A stretch of DNA of 38,865 bases from Bacteroidaceae bacterium. Its GTDB lineage: Bacteria; Bacteroidota; Bacteroidia; Bacteroidales; Bacteroidaceae. The DNA lies in NCBI GenBank assembly GCA_017546785.1, contig JAFYRW010000018.1, forward strand, positions 1-38,865, given 5' to 3'. The notes under the pieces were generated by a model, which was given only the letters and a program-made list of their open reading frames with translations, did no database searches and was not told the origin of the DNA. Positions 17,091 to 25,988 of this stretch are shown here, in pieces (position 1 is the stretch's first letter; every line of letters starts with the position of its first letter). The translations under genes and the position numbers were made by a program.

Positions 17091-18011
17091 TTATTTGGTA
17101 ACATTAACCGTGAGTGTCTGGAACGGGAATTCAAGGCCGTGTTTGGGGAGTGTCTCGTATATCTCTTTGTTCATATCAAAGTAGACGTTCCAATAATCCT
17201 CCTGTTTTACCCATACGCGCACGGTAATATCTATCGAACTGCTGTTAAGGGTGCTTAGCGCAATGAATGGCTCAGGCTCCTTTAGTATGCGGTTGTCTGC
17301 GGCAATGATGCTGTTAAGAACCTCCTTAGCCTTCTCAAAATCGTCGCCATAGGATATTGATACTGTAAAATCGACGCGACGTAAAGCCTCGCGAGAGTAG
17401 TTCTTTACTATTCCTGTTGAGATAGGGCCGTTGGGGACTAGGATAATCTTGTTGTCCGATGTCTTTAACAGAGTATTGAATATCTGAATCTCTTTTACTG
17501 TTCCCGCTTGTCCCTGCGCCTCAATATAGTCGCCTACCTTATAGGGGCGGAAGAGCAGTATGATGACACCGCCGGCAAAATTCTGCAATGTTCCGCTGAG
17601 TGCCATACCGACAGCTACTCCGGCCGATGCGAAGAGAGCAATGAATGACGACGTATCGATGCCTAATACTCCGATAATCATTGTAATAAGAATAATCATT
17701 GTTACAACGTCCACAAGGCTCGATAGGAATGTCTGTACCGATGGGGTGGTGTTGTGACGCTCCATTACAATCTTGATGATTTTCTTCAATCTCTTGGCCA
17801 ACCAGCGTCCGATGAACCAAATGAGGATTACCTTGAATATCTTGATTCCGAATGCTATTATTTGCGATGCAATAATCTCTATAACCTCGTTAATGGTCAT
17901 TCCCGAGATTGATGTAATTGTTTTCTGATATATGTCGGTTGTGCTTTGTATCGAGTCGCTGACAGCCTCTATGCCTGCAGCGGCAGTCATTAGTAGAAAA
18001 TCTGTTATCAT
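17091..18011 (-). CDS. MscS-type mechanosensitive channel
   Basis: A small-conductance mechanosensitive channel homologue of 306 residues that releases solutes on osmotic downshift. Three membrane segments are visible (about 48-68, 100-120 and 125-150). The third carries the pore motif ASAGVAVGMALSGTLQNFAGG, rich in Gly and Ala as in E. coli MscS TM3. LFRPYKVGDYIE opens the beta-domain. The cytosolic cage continues to the end. An extra N-terminal helix region (residues 1-40) is present. It is the last gene of a minus-strand operon, 5 bases after the bcp gene. Confidence 0.9.
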   Translation of the reverse strand: MITDFLLMTAAAGIEAVSDSIQSTTDIYQKTITSISGMTINEVIEIIASQIIAFGIKIFKVILIWFIGRWLAKRLKKIIKIVMERHNTTPSVQTFLSSLVDVVTMIILITMIIGVLGIDTSSFIALFASAGVAVGMALSGTLQNFAGGVIILLFRPYKVGDYIEAQGQAGTVKEIQIFNTLLKTSDNKIILVPNGPISTGIVKNYSREALRRVDFTVSISYGDDFEKAKEVLNSIIAADNRILKEPEPFIALSTLNSSSIDITVRVWVKQEDYWNVYFDMNKEIYETLPKHGLEFPFQTLTVNVTK

Positions 18012-18016
18012 AGTAT

Positions 18017-18472
18017 TTATTTAAAAAGTTCCAATATCTGTTTTGCAGCCTCTTTGGTGTTTACCTTTGTTATTATATGCTCTACGCAACCATTCTCGTC
18101 GGTTACTATTGTGGTGCGTAGGATACCCATATATTTGCGCCCGGCCATCTTCTTTTCGCCCCACGCTCCAATTGCTTGTATAAGAGTCTTTTCGCTGTCG
18201 GCAATGAGTGGAAAGTTTAATTGCTGCTTCTCAATGAAGCGTTGATGAGATGAGGCGCTGTCGGCGCTTACTCCAACGACGGAGAATCCAGCATCGGACA
18301 GTATGCTCATTCCGTCGCGCAAGGAACAGGCCTCGGCGGTGCATCCGGGAGTATTGTCTTTGGGATAAAAGTAGAGTATCAGTCTGCGTCCTGCAAATTG
18401 TGATGTGCGAATCTCGTTGCCATTCTGGTCGCTGCCCAATAGCTCGGGCAGTCTCTCTCCTATGCTTATCAT
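18017..18472 (-). CDS. bcp: Thioredoxin-dependent peroxiredoxin (Bcp/PrxQ type)
   Basis: A 151-residue peroxiredoxin that reduces hydroperoxides using thioredoxin. PKDNTPGCTAEACSLRD holds the peroxidatic C44 and the resolving C49 in the CxxxxC arrangement of BCP enzymes. FPLIADSEKTLIQAIGAWGEKK and the later R of GILRTTIVTDENG are also family residues. Length is normal. It lies between the cyclophilin and MscS genes with 5-base gaps, so all three are one transcript, perhaps an envelope or stress set. Confidence 0.93.
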   Translation of the reverse strand: MISIGERLPELLGSDQNGNEIRTSQFAGRRLILYFYPKDNTPGCTAEACSLRDGMSILSDAGFSVVGVSADSASSHQRFIEKQQLNFPLIADSEKTLIQAIGAWGEKKMAGRKYMGILRTTIVTDENGCVEHIITKVNTKEAAKQILELFK

Positions 18473-18477
18473 AATTG

Positions 18478-19170
18478 TTACTGTTTTATTATTTCCATTT
18501 TTAGGATACGTACATCTTCTATTGGGCGATTGTAGCGGTCGCGCTCAACATTCTGTATGGCGTCTATTACATCGAGTCCTTTTGTTACCTCACCAAAGAC
18601 TGTGTATTCGCCATCGAGATAAGGAACGCCGCCAATAGAGGTATATGCTGTTACCTGTTCGTCGGACAGCTGAGGCTTATGGCCTGTGTTGTACTCAATC
18701 TTGTTCAATAGTTTCTGTAGACGGAACGGAGTATAAACCTCTCCCCACACAATGTAGAATTGGCTGGCCGATGACATTTTTGCGGGGTTTACGTCGTCGC
18801 CTTCGCGTGCGGCAGCAAGCGCTCCGCGTTTGTGGAACAGCTGCGGGATGCGAATCTCTGCATTCAGACGATAGTCGGGGCCTCCCTCTCCTAAGAGCAC
18901 TCCGGCGAGAGCATTCTTCGAGTCGGGGTCTCCTGCCTGTACCATAAAGCCAGGGATTACTCTGTGGAAGAGCAGCGAGTCGTAGTAGCACTCCTCGATG
19001 AGTGATATAAAATTGTCGCGGTGCTTGGGTGTCTCGTCGTAGAGTATAAATTCAACCTCTCCAGCTGTTGTCTGCATACGTACCTTTACGTTGCTTGTTG
19101 TGGTACCACTACCACAAGCTGTGCATACGATAGACAAAAGCAGCAATATGCGTAATGCTCTCTTTTTCAT
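18478..19170 (-). CDS. Cyclophilin-type peptidyl-prolyl isomerase, lipoprotein or periplasmic
   Basis: A 230-residue cyclophilin. FHRVIPGFMVQAGD (with the catalytic R) and the later GEYTVFGEVTKGLDVIDAI are standard family motifs. The N-terminus MKKRALRILLLLSIVCTAC is a signal sequence, probably with lipid-attached C19. It would therefore help fold envelope proteins. An insertion of about 45 residues (GEVYTPFRLQKLLNKIEY and on) between the ASQFYIV motif and the C-terminal strand is longer than in E. coli PpiB, and is common in Bacteroidetes homologues. It leads the minus-strand operon; a -7 box lies at 19219-19212. Confidence 0.9.
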   Translation of the reverse strand: MKKRALRILLLLSIVCTACGSGTTTSNVKVRMQTTAGEVEFILYDETPKHRDNFISLIEECYYDSLLFHRVIPGFMVQAGDPDSKNALAGVLLGEGGPDYRLNAEIRIPQLFHKRGALAAAREGDDVNPAKMSSASQFYIVWGEVYTPFRLQKLLNKIEYNTGHKPQLSDEQVTAYTSIGGVPYLDGEYTVFGEVTKGLDVIDAIQNVERDRYNRPIEDVRILKMEIIKQ

Positions 19171-19211
19171 ATTCTGTTATTTATAAATAATGTGATGTCT
19201 GTTTATCATTG

Positions 19212-19219
19212 CAAAAATA
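19212..19219 (-). promoter_or_regulatory. Bacteroidetes -7 box for the cyclophilin/bcp/mscS operon
   Basis: On the minus strand TATTTTTG, followed by C, matches TAnnTTTG about 41 bases before the cyclophilin ATG. Confidence 0.5.
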
Positions 19220-19234
19220 GTAATAATATTTTAA

Positions 19235-19267
19235 AAATAATAACGACAGCTTTTGGCTGTCGTTATT
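19235..19267 (-). terminator. Terminator of the DsbA-like gene
   Basis: A perfect 12-bp stem (AATAACGACAGC at 19239-19250 with its complement at 19256-19267). Read on the minus strand it is followed by a T-rich run, so it ends the DsbA-like transcript just before the cyclophilin promoter. Confidence 0.75.
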
Positions 19268-19288
19268 GCTGAGAAAATGGGTATTATG

Positions 19289-20272
19289 TTAGAAAGTCTC
19301 GGCAAACTCTCGTTCGCGCTTTTGGGTGCTGCTCTCTTTTGCCTTTGTGGCGAATATCTTGAAGCTGTTGGCTGCTGGAGTAATGTGTATCTCACGCTCC
19401 TTTATCAGCTCCTCAATAATGTCGGGCAAATTGTGGAACGACTCGATGTTAAGAGCGCTCTTGCCGCTGATGCGTTCCATTTTGAATGCAGTGGCAATCT
19501 CTACAGGGAATAGGCTACTGTACCTATTTATATAATCTCTTATATTCTCCTTGTTGCACTCCAGACGCTTGCTGCCCTCGGCTTTTGGCTCTACTCTGCC
19601 GTATGTCAGCTGGGTGATATTGCGCTCTATCGTCTCGTACGAGGTGAATCCCTGCAATAGAACCTCTTGCTTCTTGTACTCTATAAGATAGGATGGGGTG
19701 CCCTGAATATTGTAGCGGTTATACATTGCTTTGTCCTCTTCGTAGGCTCTTTGTACCTCGCGGCTATGCAGCATCTGACGGAAGCTTACTGGGTCGTATC
19801 CCTCGACGGCCGAAAGGTCGGAAAGAATTTTTGAGTCGTTCGTGTGCATAGCCTCGAGTGCTGTAGCCTCTTGTATACGACGCAGGAATCTTGCCGCTCT
19901 CTGCATCTCCTTGTCGCTATCCTTGCTTTTAGTTGCGTAGAGGCGAGCTGCTATATAGGCGAGATTCTGCGGAATTGTTGAGCGTCTCTCCTTGCTGAAA
20001 AGATGGAACTTATGCTCCTGTACCGGCATTCCGTGTGTAGTCGATGCTTCGAGCCACGCTTTCATAATGTTGCGATTCGATAGTTCAATGTCTCCTCCAA
20101 TGTCTAAGCGTCGGTTGCTGTAGGTGAGAATATCCTCAATTATTCCTGACATTATGAAATTTATTGATACTTGCCCGTTGTAACGATACTCAAGGGCTCT
20201 GAAAATTGGTGAACTGCCCCAGCACCAGGTACATACGGGGTCGGCAAATACTGTGATTTTAACTGTACTCAT
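19289..20272 (-). CDS. DsbA-family (FrnE-like) thioredoxin-fold protein
   Basis: A 327-residue cytosolic thioredoxin-fold protein. The start at 20272 places VFADPVCTWCWG at residues 8-19 with the CxxC pair C14 and C17; this sits at the N-terminus as in FrnE and YjbH-like proteins. An in-frame start 18 codons upstream exists but adds an unconserved stretch. NIQGTPSYLI carries the cis-proline opposite the active site. A helical insertion lies between them. About 110 residues after the thioredoxin fold have no recognised domain. There is no signal peptide, so a role in cytosolic redox or as an adaptor is more likely than disulfide formation in the periplasm. It is divergent from the SulP gene. 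Confidence 0.75.
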   Translation of the reverse strand: MSTVKITVFADPVCTWCWGSSPIFRALEYRYNGQVSINFIMSGIIEDILTYSNRRLDIGGDIELSNRNIMKAWLEASTTHGMPVQEHKFHLFSKERRSTIPQNLAYIAARLYATKSKDSDKEMQRAARFLRRIQEATALEAMHTNDSKILSDLSAVEGYDPVSFRQMLHSREVQRAYEEDKAMYNRYNIQGTPSYLIEYKKQEVLLQGFTSYETIERNITQLTYGRVEPKAEGSKRLECNKENIRDYINRYSSLFPVEIATAFKMERISGKSALNIESFHNLPDIIEELIKEREIHITPAANSFKIFATKAKESSTQKREREFAETF

Positions 20273-20363
20273 ATTTCTGTTTTTTAGAGTAAACGCATTT
20301 GACGCTCTTTTTGTTGAATGATACATTATAACAATCTTTCTGCTTTTATTTTGTTAGTATTTA

Positions 20364-20393
20364 TTGTTGTAAAGGTACTTTTTTGTAACTTTG
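20364..20393 (+). promoter_or_regulatory. Promoter of the SulP gene
   Basis: TTG at 20364-20366 and TAACTTTG at 20386-20393 with a 19-base spacer fit the Bacteroidetes consensus. The leader to the ATG is about 20 bases. Confidence 0.7.
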
Positions 20394-20415
20394 CGGCACT
20401 TTTTTTAAAAATACT

Positions 20416-22119
20416 ATGAAGGCAAAACATCTTGTGGATTTTCATCCTAAGTTCTTCGAAACAATGAAGAACTATACAAAAGAAAAATTTAGTGCTGACG
20501 TTATGGCCGGCATAATCGTTGGTGTCGTTGCTATTCCTTTGGCTATTGCATTCGGTATTGCCAGCGGAGTAGGACCTACAGAGGGATTGGTGACTGCTAT
20601 TATCGCCGGATTGCTTATTTCGGTGCTTGGTGGCTCAAAGGTGCAGATTGGTGGCCCCACCGGAGCATTTATCGTAATTATCTATGGCGTAATACAGGAG
20701 TTTGGACTTAATGGATTGCTTATTGCAACCATAATGGCGGGTATATTCCTTGTTATAATGGGATTGTGCCATATGGGCAGTATCATTAAATTTATGCCCT
20801 ATCCTATCATCGTGGGATTTACCGCGGGTATTGCTGTTACAATATTCTCTACTCAGATTAACGACCTTCTTGGATTGGGAATAGATAAGGTTCCTGCCAA
20901 CTTTGTCGATAAATGGGTGTGCTATTTCAATAATATAGGTAATATAGACTGGTGGAGTACCGTAATGGGTATTTTGAGCGTTGCGATAATTGCCCTTACT
21001 CCTAAACTCTCTAAGAAAATCCCAGGCTCATTGCTCGCTATTATAATTATGACAGTAATTGCCTGGTTGCTGAGAGAGTTTGCCGGTGTAACCTCTATAA
21101 AGACTATCAGCGACCTTTATGAGCTTCCTTCGGGACTACCTTCATTCAGACTCCCTGCGATAGATTTTGATGGAGAGAGCTTCTTTGCTACCATTCAGAA
21201 GCTTGCTCCTGTTGCGTTTACTATTGCAATGCTTGGCGCGATAGAGTCGTTGCTGTCGGCTATGGTTGCCGATGGTGTCATTGGCGATAAGCACAATTCA
21301 AATACCGAGCTTATCGGTCAGGGTATTGCCAATATCGTTGTTCCCTTCTTTGGCGGAATTCCTGCTACCGGTGCTATTGCCCGTACAATGGCTAATATAA
21401 ACAATGGTGGAAAGACTCCTGTTGCTGGAATAGTGCATACTCTTGTGCTGCTGCTGGTGCTTCTTATGCTCGGTGGTCTTGTAGGTCAAATTCCTATGCC
21501 TTGTCTCGCCGGAGTGCTTGTAATGGTTGCTTATAATATGAGTGGCTGGCGTACAATCGTTTCGATGTACCGTAGCTCTATGGCGGGAACAAGCGTGCTG
21601 TTCGTTACAATGTTGCTGACAGTATTCTTCGATCTTACTTTGGCTATTGAGGTAGGTCTTGTGTTTGCTATTGTCATTATTATGAAGCGAATGATGTCGA
21701 GCGCTTCTGTTACTTTGGCACGCGATGCTGTTGATGTACACCACGACGGAGAGAATGATGAGACTCTTGCTATTCCTGCCGGAACAGAGGTGTTCGAGAT
21801 TGAGGGACCCTTCTTCTTTGGTGTAGCCAATAAGTTCGACGAGCTTGTCCGTGAGCACTCTGCGCGCCACATTCGTATCGTGCGTATGAGAAAAGTGTCG
21901 TTCGTTGATACTACCGGAATACACAATCTCGAGATTTTTATAAACTCGTCGCTCAGCGAGGGTCGCGTGATTATTCTCTCGGGAGTACACGAGAATGTGG
22001 AGACTGCTTTGCGTAAGGCTGGTATTGTGGCTCTTGTCGGTGAGGAGAATGTCTGTCATAATATTCATTCGGCACTCGAGAGAGCAAAAGAGCTTTCCGA
22101 AAAGATGGTATTGAAATAA
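20416..22119 (+). CDS. SulP-family anion transporter with STAS domain
   Basis: A 567-residue SulP/SLC26 permease for sulfate, bicarbonate or a related anion. The membrane part covers about residues 27-425 with 10 to 14 segments. GGSKVQIGGPTGAFIVIIYG is the family signature around TM3. GGIPATGAIARTMANINNGGKTPVAGIVH is the conserved TM8 to TM10 region. Residues about 440-560 are a cytosolic STAS domain, with VSFVDTTGIHNLE around the usual phosphorylation-type site. It is a single gene ended by a strong terminator. The substrate is not certain; bicarbonate (BicA-like) is as possible as sulfate. Confidence 0.92.
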   Translation: MKAKHLVDFHPKFFETMKNYTKEKFSADVMAGIIVGVVAIPLAIAFGIASGVGPTEGLVTAIIAGLLISVLGGSKVQIGGPTGAFIVIIYGVIQEFGLNGLLIATIMAGIFLVIMGLCHMGSIIKFMPYPIIVGFTAGIAVTIFSTQINDLLGLGIDKVPANFVDKWVCYFNNIGNIDWWSTVMGILSVAIIALTPKLSKKIPGSLLAIIIMTVIAWLLREFAGVTSIKTISDLYELPSGLPSFRLPAIDFDGESFFATIQKLAPVAFTIAMLGAIESLLSAMVADGVIGDKHNSNTELIGQGIANIVVPFFGGIPATGAIARTMANINNGGKTPVAGIVHTLVLLLVLLMLGGLVGQIPMPCLAGVLVMVAYNMSGWRTIVSMYRSSMAGTSVLFVTMLLTVFFDLTLAIEVGLVFAIVIIMKRMMSSASVTLARDAVDVHHDGENDETLAIPAGTEVFEIEGPFFFGVANKFDELVREHSARHIRIVRMRKVSFVDTTGIHNLEIFINSSLSEGRVIILSGVHENVETALRKAGIVALVGEENVCHNIHSALERAKELSEKMVLK

Positions 22120-22137
22120 AAAGATTGAGTATAATGC

Positions 22138-22173
22138 AAAAACAAGCACGACTTTACGGTCGTGCTTGTTTTT
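22138..22173. terminator. Bidirectional terminator between SulP and HAD genes
   Basis: A perfect 15-bp stem (AAAAACAAGCACGAC with its complement at 22159-22173) around a 6-base loop, A-rich on one side and T-rich on the other. It lies 19 bases past the SulP stop and 15 bases from the end of the convergent HAD gene. Confidence 0.9.
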
Positions 22174-22188
22174 TATATGGTAATGTTG

Positions 22189-22818
22189 TTATCTGTTGTG
22201 TGAATCAAGATAGGCCAAGAGCTTGGGGCGCCAATCTTCGCCATTCTCCACTTTGAGGACATTTATTCCTGCGCGCTGTGCAGCCTCTATGTTTTTTGCT
22301 CCATCGTCGATGAAAAGAACCTCGTCGGGATTCATATTGCCTATGGCGAGCATCTTCATATATATATCGTCGTTTGGCTTTGAGCAGTTCATCTTGTAGC
22401 TTAGGTACAATGAATCGAAATAGTCGTCGAGGGATTTTCCTGTAGGGGTGAATCTGCTGCTGCGTGCCCATCCTTGCAAGAATGGGTTGGTATTGCTGAG
22501 AATAGATAGGCGATACTGCGGACGCAACTGCTGTATAGACTCGAGAAACTCTGTCTGCACTTTTATTACAAAGCCCATCCACGCCCACTCGGCCTCTTCG
22601 TGGCTTATTTTGCGGTTGCACAATTGCGAAAGGTCATCGACAAAAGTGTCGGCGGTAATATCGCCATTCTCGAGCGAGAAGAATGTGCCGCTCTGCTTGT
22701 AGCTGTTCAGATACTCTTCGGCATTTGTGAGTCCTAACTCCTTGAAACGTCCGATGGCTCTCTGTGTGTCAATCTCAATCAATACACCGCCAAAATCAAA
22801 AATAATCTCTTTTATCAT
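22189..22818 (-). CDS. HAD-superfamily hydrolase (YihX-like)
   Basis: A 209-residue haloacid dehalogenase-type phosphatase. Motif I is IIFDFGGVLIEID with nucleophile D8. Its second usual Asp is replaced by Gly, as in YihX and epoxide-hydrolase-like HADs. Motif II is LSILSNTN, motif III K in CSKPNDDIY and motif IV VLFIDDGAKNIEAA. The helical cap lies between residues 17 and 90. It is probably a sugar-phosphate or nucleotide phosphatase; substrate unknown. It is a single gene with a -7 box at 22849-22842. Confidence 0.88.
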   Translation of the reverse strand: MIKEIIFDFGGVLIEIDTQRAIGRFKELGLTNAEEYLNSYKQSGTFFSLENGDITADTFVDDLSQLCNRKISHEEAEWAWMGFVIKVQTEFLESIQQLRPQYRLSILSNTNPFLQGWARSSRFTPTGKSLDDYFDSLYLSYKMNCSKPNDDIYMKMLAIGNMNPDEVLFIDDGAKNIEAAQRAGINVLKVENGEDWRPKLLAYLDSHNR

Positions 22819-22841
22819 TTCTCTGTTTCTGTTTTATGCAG

Positions 22842-22849
22842 CAAATGTA
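22842..22849 (-). promoter_or_regulatory. Bacteroidetes -7 box for the HAD gene
   Basis: Minus-strand TACATTTG, followed by C, matches TAnnTTTG about 24 bases before the ATG. Confidence 0.55.
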
Positions 22850-22911
22850 CTTATTTTTTATTTAATAATGGATTATCGGCCTGCTGGGCTTTACAATATT
22901 TTCTTTTTTTG

Positions 22912-22943
22912 TTTGATTGGAATATTTAAATGACTTATCTTCG
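22912..22943 (+). promoter_or_regulatory. Promoter of the 5'-nucleotidase operon
   Basis: TTTG at 22912-22915 and TATCTTCG at 22936-22943 with a 20-base spacer. The -7 box has C for the third T, a variant also seen before 25989 and 5689. Confidence 0.55.
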
Positions 22944-22967
22944 CATTTGAATAATAAATAAAAGATT

Positions 22968-23918
22968 ATGGAGGACTTAACCGGTCGATTGGTTATAGGC
23001 GTGTCGTCGCGTGCGCTGTTTGACTTAGAAAAAGAGAATGAGATTTTTGTACGCGACGGAATAAAGAAATATCGTAAGTATCAGGAAGAGCACGAGGATG
23101 TGCCTCTGGAGCGCGGTACGGCTTTTTATCTTGTCAAGAGCCTGCTGGAGCTTAATAAACAGGCTAACCGTCCTATAGTAGAGGTTGTTGTAATGTCACG
23201 CAACAGCCCCGAGACAGGAATGCGTATGCTTAAGTCTCTCGACCAATATGGACTCGATATAACCCGTGTGGCGCTCTCGGGCGGAGAGTCACTCTATAAA
23301 TATCTGAAGGCATTCTCTATCGACCTTTTTCTCTCAAAGGACGAGACTGATGTTCAGCGTGTGATAGATTCGGGAATATGTGCCGCTGCGCTCATTTATG
23401 CTCCCCCTACGGAATTTGACCCCGAGGATAGCCGTGTAAAGATTGCCTTTGATGCCGATGCGGTCATTTTCTCCGATGAGTCGGAGTGTCGATACAAGGA
23501 GGAGGGTATCGATGCCTTCTACAAATATGAGAAAGAGCACGCTGATGAACCTTTGAAAGAGGGTCCTTTTGCCAATCTTCTCATAAAATTGTCGCAGATT
23601 CAGGAGTCGCTGCCTACGTCAATAGAATTGTCGCCTTTGCGCCTTGCCATTGTAACGTCGCGTAGCCTTCCATCGCATTTTAGAGTGATAAAGACTCTGC
23701 GTAAATGGGGTGTTTATGTCGATGAGGCCTATTTTCTTGGAGGATTGCGTAAGGATGAGGTTCTAAAGGCTTTTGGCGCGCATATCTTCTTTGACGATCA
23801 GGATACTCACCTTTCATCGTCGAGCAAATATGTCCCGTCGGGAAAGGTGCCTTATCACTCTAATTCACAGATAAACGAGGTTATAAACAATAAAAAAACA
23901 GAGAAGGAGAATGGCTGA
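22968..23918 (+). CDS. 5'-nucleotidase (PF06189, cytosolic NT5C1 type)
   Basis: A 316-residue cytosolic 5'-nucleotidase that dephosphorylates nucleoside monophosphates. The family signatures are LVIGVSSRALFDLEKENEIF at the start, VEVVVMSRNSPETGMRMLKSL (about 71-91), the segment FDADAVIFSDESE (about 163-175) with catalytic-type Asp residues, and FLGGLRKDEVLKAFGAHIFFDDQDTHL near the end. Homologues are best known from vertebrate NT5C1A/B, with bacterial members of this length. Its stop overlaps the start of the DUF456 gene by 8 bases, so the two are translationally linked. Confidence 0.88.
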   Translation: MEDLTGRLVIGVSSRALFDLEKENEIFVRDGIKKYRKYQEEHEDVPLERGTAFYLVKSLLELNKQANRPIVEVVVMSRNSPETGMRMLKSLDQYGLDITRVALSGGESLYKYLKAFSIDLFLSKDETDVQRVIDSGICAAALIYAPPTEFDPEDSRVKIAFDADAVIFSDESECRYKEEGIDAFYKYEKEHADEPLKEGPFANLLIKLSQIQESLPTSIELSPLRLAIVTSRSLPSHFRVIKTLRKWGVYVDEAYFLGGLRKDEVLKAFGAHIFFDDQDTHLSSSSKYVPSGKVPYHSNSQINEVINNKKTEKENG

Positions 23919-24414
23919 TATTTTGGGATGGGACCTGTTGCTCATTGTGCTGTCGCTGATAAGCGCTGTCGTTGGATTGCTTGGTGCGGTACTTCCTGCG
24001 CTTCCCGGCCCTCCTTTGTCGTTCGTCGGACTGCTGTTGCTCTTCTTCTGCTCCAATTCAAATGTTGGTTGGGTGTCGTTGTGTGTCACCGCTGTCTTTG
24101 CTGTGATAATTACTATACTCGACTATTTACTGCCAATATTGATGGCTAAAATAAAAGGTGGCAGCAAAAAGGGAATGGTGGGCGCCGGAATAGGAATGTT
24201 CGTGGGGCTCTTTTTCTCTCCTATAGGACTTATTGCCGGACCTTTCTTGGGCGCATTTGTCGGTGAACTTATGGCAAAGACACCCACAGGATCGGCTCTT
24301 AAGGTCTCTTTGATGACTTTTGCCGCTTTTATGCTTACAACAGGGATAAAGCTCATCTATTCATTGGTACTCTTCGTTTATATTGTTTACGAGGTGATAC
24401 GCCTCTTCGTATAG
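23911..24414 (+). CDS. DUF456 membrane protein
   Basis: A 167-residue membrane protein with Gly- and Pro-rich hydrophobic segments. GLLGAVLPALPGPPLSFVGLLL near the N-terminus and KGGSKKGMVGAGIGMFVGLFFSPIGLIAGPFLGAFVGEL in the middle are hallmarks of DUF456. Function is unknown; the glycine-zipper-like motifs suggest close helix packing. It overlaps the nucleotidase gene and is followed by TspO after 52 bases. Confidence 0.85.
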   Translation: MADILGWDLLLIVLSLISAVVGLLGAVLPALPGPPLSFVGLLLLFFCSNSNVGWVSLCVTAVFAVIITILDYLLPILMAKIKGGSKKGMVGAGIGMFVGLFFSPIGLIAGPFLGAFVGELMAKTPTGSALKVSLMTFAAFMLTTGIKLIYSLVLFVYIVYEVIRLFV

Positions 24415-24466
24415 CCGTTGAAACAAAAATCCCGGAATGTTTGTTGCTTTGAAAAAGTATACAAAT

Positions 24467-24931
24467 ATGAAGAGATTTTATTCTGTTCTCATTTGGGTTG
24501 TTGTCTGTTTCGCAATGGGGGCTTTTGCCTCGTTCCTGCAGAATGATGCGATAATAGAATGGTACCCCTATTTGCAAAAATCGTCGCTTACACCGCCTTC
24601 TTGGGTATTTCCTTTAGCTTGGAGCATCCTTTATCTGCTTATGGGTATAAGCATAGGACTGCTCTATGGTGTACGCAGTATATATTCCTCTATCCTGTAC
24701 CTTATTTTTGTTATGCAGTTGGTGCTTAACTTCTTGTGGAGCATATTCTTCTTTGTGTTCCGTAGTCCTCTTTTGGGATTGTTGGATATTGTTATGCTGC
24801 TTATATTCACGTTTCTCTATATTGTGGGGGCTTTTGTGGTTAAACGTCTCTCGGCATTGCTTTTTATCCCATACTTTTTATGGCTTCTTTTTGCTACCTA
24901 TCTGAACTTTTACATATTCCTTTATAATTAA
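24467..24931 (+). CDS. tspO: TspO/MBR-family protein
   Basis: A five-helix membrane protein of 154 residues related to the tryptophan-rich sensory protein and the mitochondrial benzodiazepine receptor, which bind porphyrins. WYPYLQKSSLTPPSWVFPLAWSILYLLMGIS (in part) is the classic loop and second-helix motif. QLVLNFLWSIFFF is the third-helix motif with the conserved N and W. The start at 24467 is chosen because the protein then begins MKRFYSVLIWV, a normal first helix; an ATG 10 codons upstream gives a charged, unconserved start. It ends the nucleotidase operon. Confidence 0.88.
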   Translation: MKRFYSVLIWVVVCFAMGAFASFLQNDAIIEWYPYLQKSSLTPPSWVFPLAWSILYLLMGISIGLLYGVRSIYSSILYLIFVMQLVLNFLWSIFFFVFRSPLLGLLDIVMLLIFTFLYIVGAFVVKRLSALLFIPYFLWLLFATYLNFYIFLYN

Positions 24932-24962
24932 GAATGGAGGCTAATTAAAAGCCGCCATTCTT
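24930..24962. terminator. Convergent hairpin between tspO and the DnaJ-like gene
   Basis: AAGAATGGAGGCT (24930-24942) pairs with AGCCGCCATTCTT (24950-24962) with one mismatch and a 7-base loop. It overlaps the stop codon of the minus-strand gene. T runs are poor on both sides, so efficiency is uncertain. Confidence 0.55.
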
Positions 24963-25848
24963 AATTTGCTGCTTGAAGCTCTTTGAGCAACTCTTCCTGT
25001 CGGGCATTGAGCTTGGGTAATTTTACCCGCAGGGTTATTATAAGGTCTCCGCATTCTCCCTCCTTTTTGTATATGGGGAATCCTTTGCCGCGCAGACGCA
25101 TTCTTGTACCATTGTCGCTCCCTTTATTTATGCGTATTTTGACGTTTCCATCTAGTGTAGGGACTATTATCTCTCCGCCCAAAAGCATTGTGAAAAGCTC
25201 TACGCTCGTTGTTGTGTAAAGGTCGTTGCCCTGCCTGCTGAATTCAGCGTCGGGGGTGATGTGAAATGTTATATAAAGGTCGCCACGCGCCCCTCCGGCG
25301 CGCGATGCTGCCCCACGGCTTTTTACCTTTATCTGCTGCCCATCGGATATTCCGGCGGGGATTGTCAGTCTTATGGATTCTCCGTTAATCTCAATTATCC
25401 TTTTGTGACTCTTTGCCGCCTCGCGCAGAGTGAGTGTGATGTTTGTCTTAAGGTCGCTTCCTCTGTTTGCTCTGTTTGAGGCGAATCCACCGAATAATTC
25501 CTCGAAAAAATCGCTGAATCCGCTGCTGTTGCCGCTGTTGCGGTTAAAATTGGCGTACTCCCCGAAATTGAATCCACCGCCCGATTCTTTGTATCTGTGC
25601 TGTTGCGCATCAAACTCGGCGGCGTGTTGCCAATTTTCGCCGTATTCATCGTATTTTTTTCTTTTTTCGGTGTCGCCGAGCACCTCGTTTGCCTCGTTTA
25701 TAGCTTGGAAACGCTCCTTTGCATCGGGGGAATCCTTGTTGATGTCAGGGTGATATTTCTTTGCCAATTTGCGGAAGGCTTTTCTTATTTCGGCCTGTGA
25801 TGCTTTGCGGTCTACTCCCAATACTTTGTAATAGTCAATGAATGCCAT
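24961..25848 (-). CDS. cbpA: CbpA-type DnaJ co-chaperone
   Basis: A 295-residue class II J-domain protein that stimulates DnaK. The J domain is residues 5-70 with HPD at 33-35. A Gly/Phe-rich linker ([21 protein letters not shown]) spans about 88-122. Two beta-barrel client-binding domains follow ([32 protein letters not shown]). The CxxCxGxG zinc fingers of DnaJ are absent, which separates it from DnaJ proper. It is a single minus-strand gene convergent with tspO. No clear heat-shock-type control element was seen. Confidence 0.92.
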   Translation of the reverse strand: MAFIDYYKVLGVDRKASQAEIRKAFRKLAKKYHPDINKDSPDAKERFQAINEANEVLGDTEKRKKYDEYGENWQHAAEFDAQQHRYKESGGGFNFGEYANFNRNSGNSSGFSDFFEELFGGFASNRANRGSDLKTNITLTLREAAKSHKRIIEINGESIRLTIPAGISDGQQIKVKSRGAASRAGGARGDLYITFHITPDAEFSRQGNDLYTTTSVELFTMLLGGEIIVPTLDGNVKIRINKGSDNGTRMRLRGKGFPIYKKEGECGDLIITLRVKLPKLNARQEELLKELQAAN

Positions 25849-25937
25849 AAGTTTACAATTTTATTATATAAAACAAATTATATATCTTTTTTGTCGTGGA
25901 GGCGGAGAATAATTGCCAAATAAATAAAAGTGAAAAT

Positions 25938-25969
25938 TTTGTAAGAATAGTGCAAAAGGCGTATATTCG
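25938..25969 (+). promoter_or_regulatory. Promoter of the unknown lipoprotein gene
   Basis: TTTG at 25938-25941 and TATATTCG at 25962-25969 with a 20-base spacer. The leader to the ATG would be about 15 bases. Confidence 0.5.
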
Positions 25970-25988
25970 CACCGGTATTTAAAGAGAA

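Noticed and set aside
21298-22149. 283-codon minus-strand frame within the SulP gene
   Set aside because: His/Asn/Ser-rich nonsense composition, antisense to the STAS domain.
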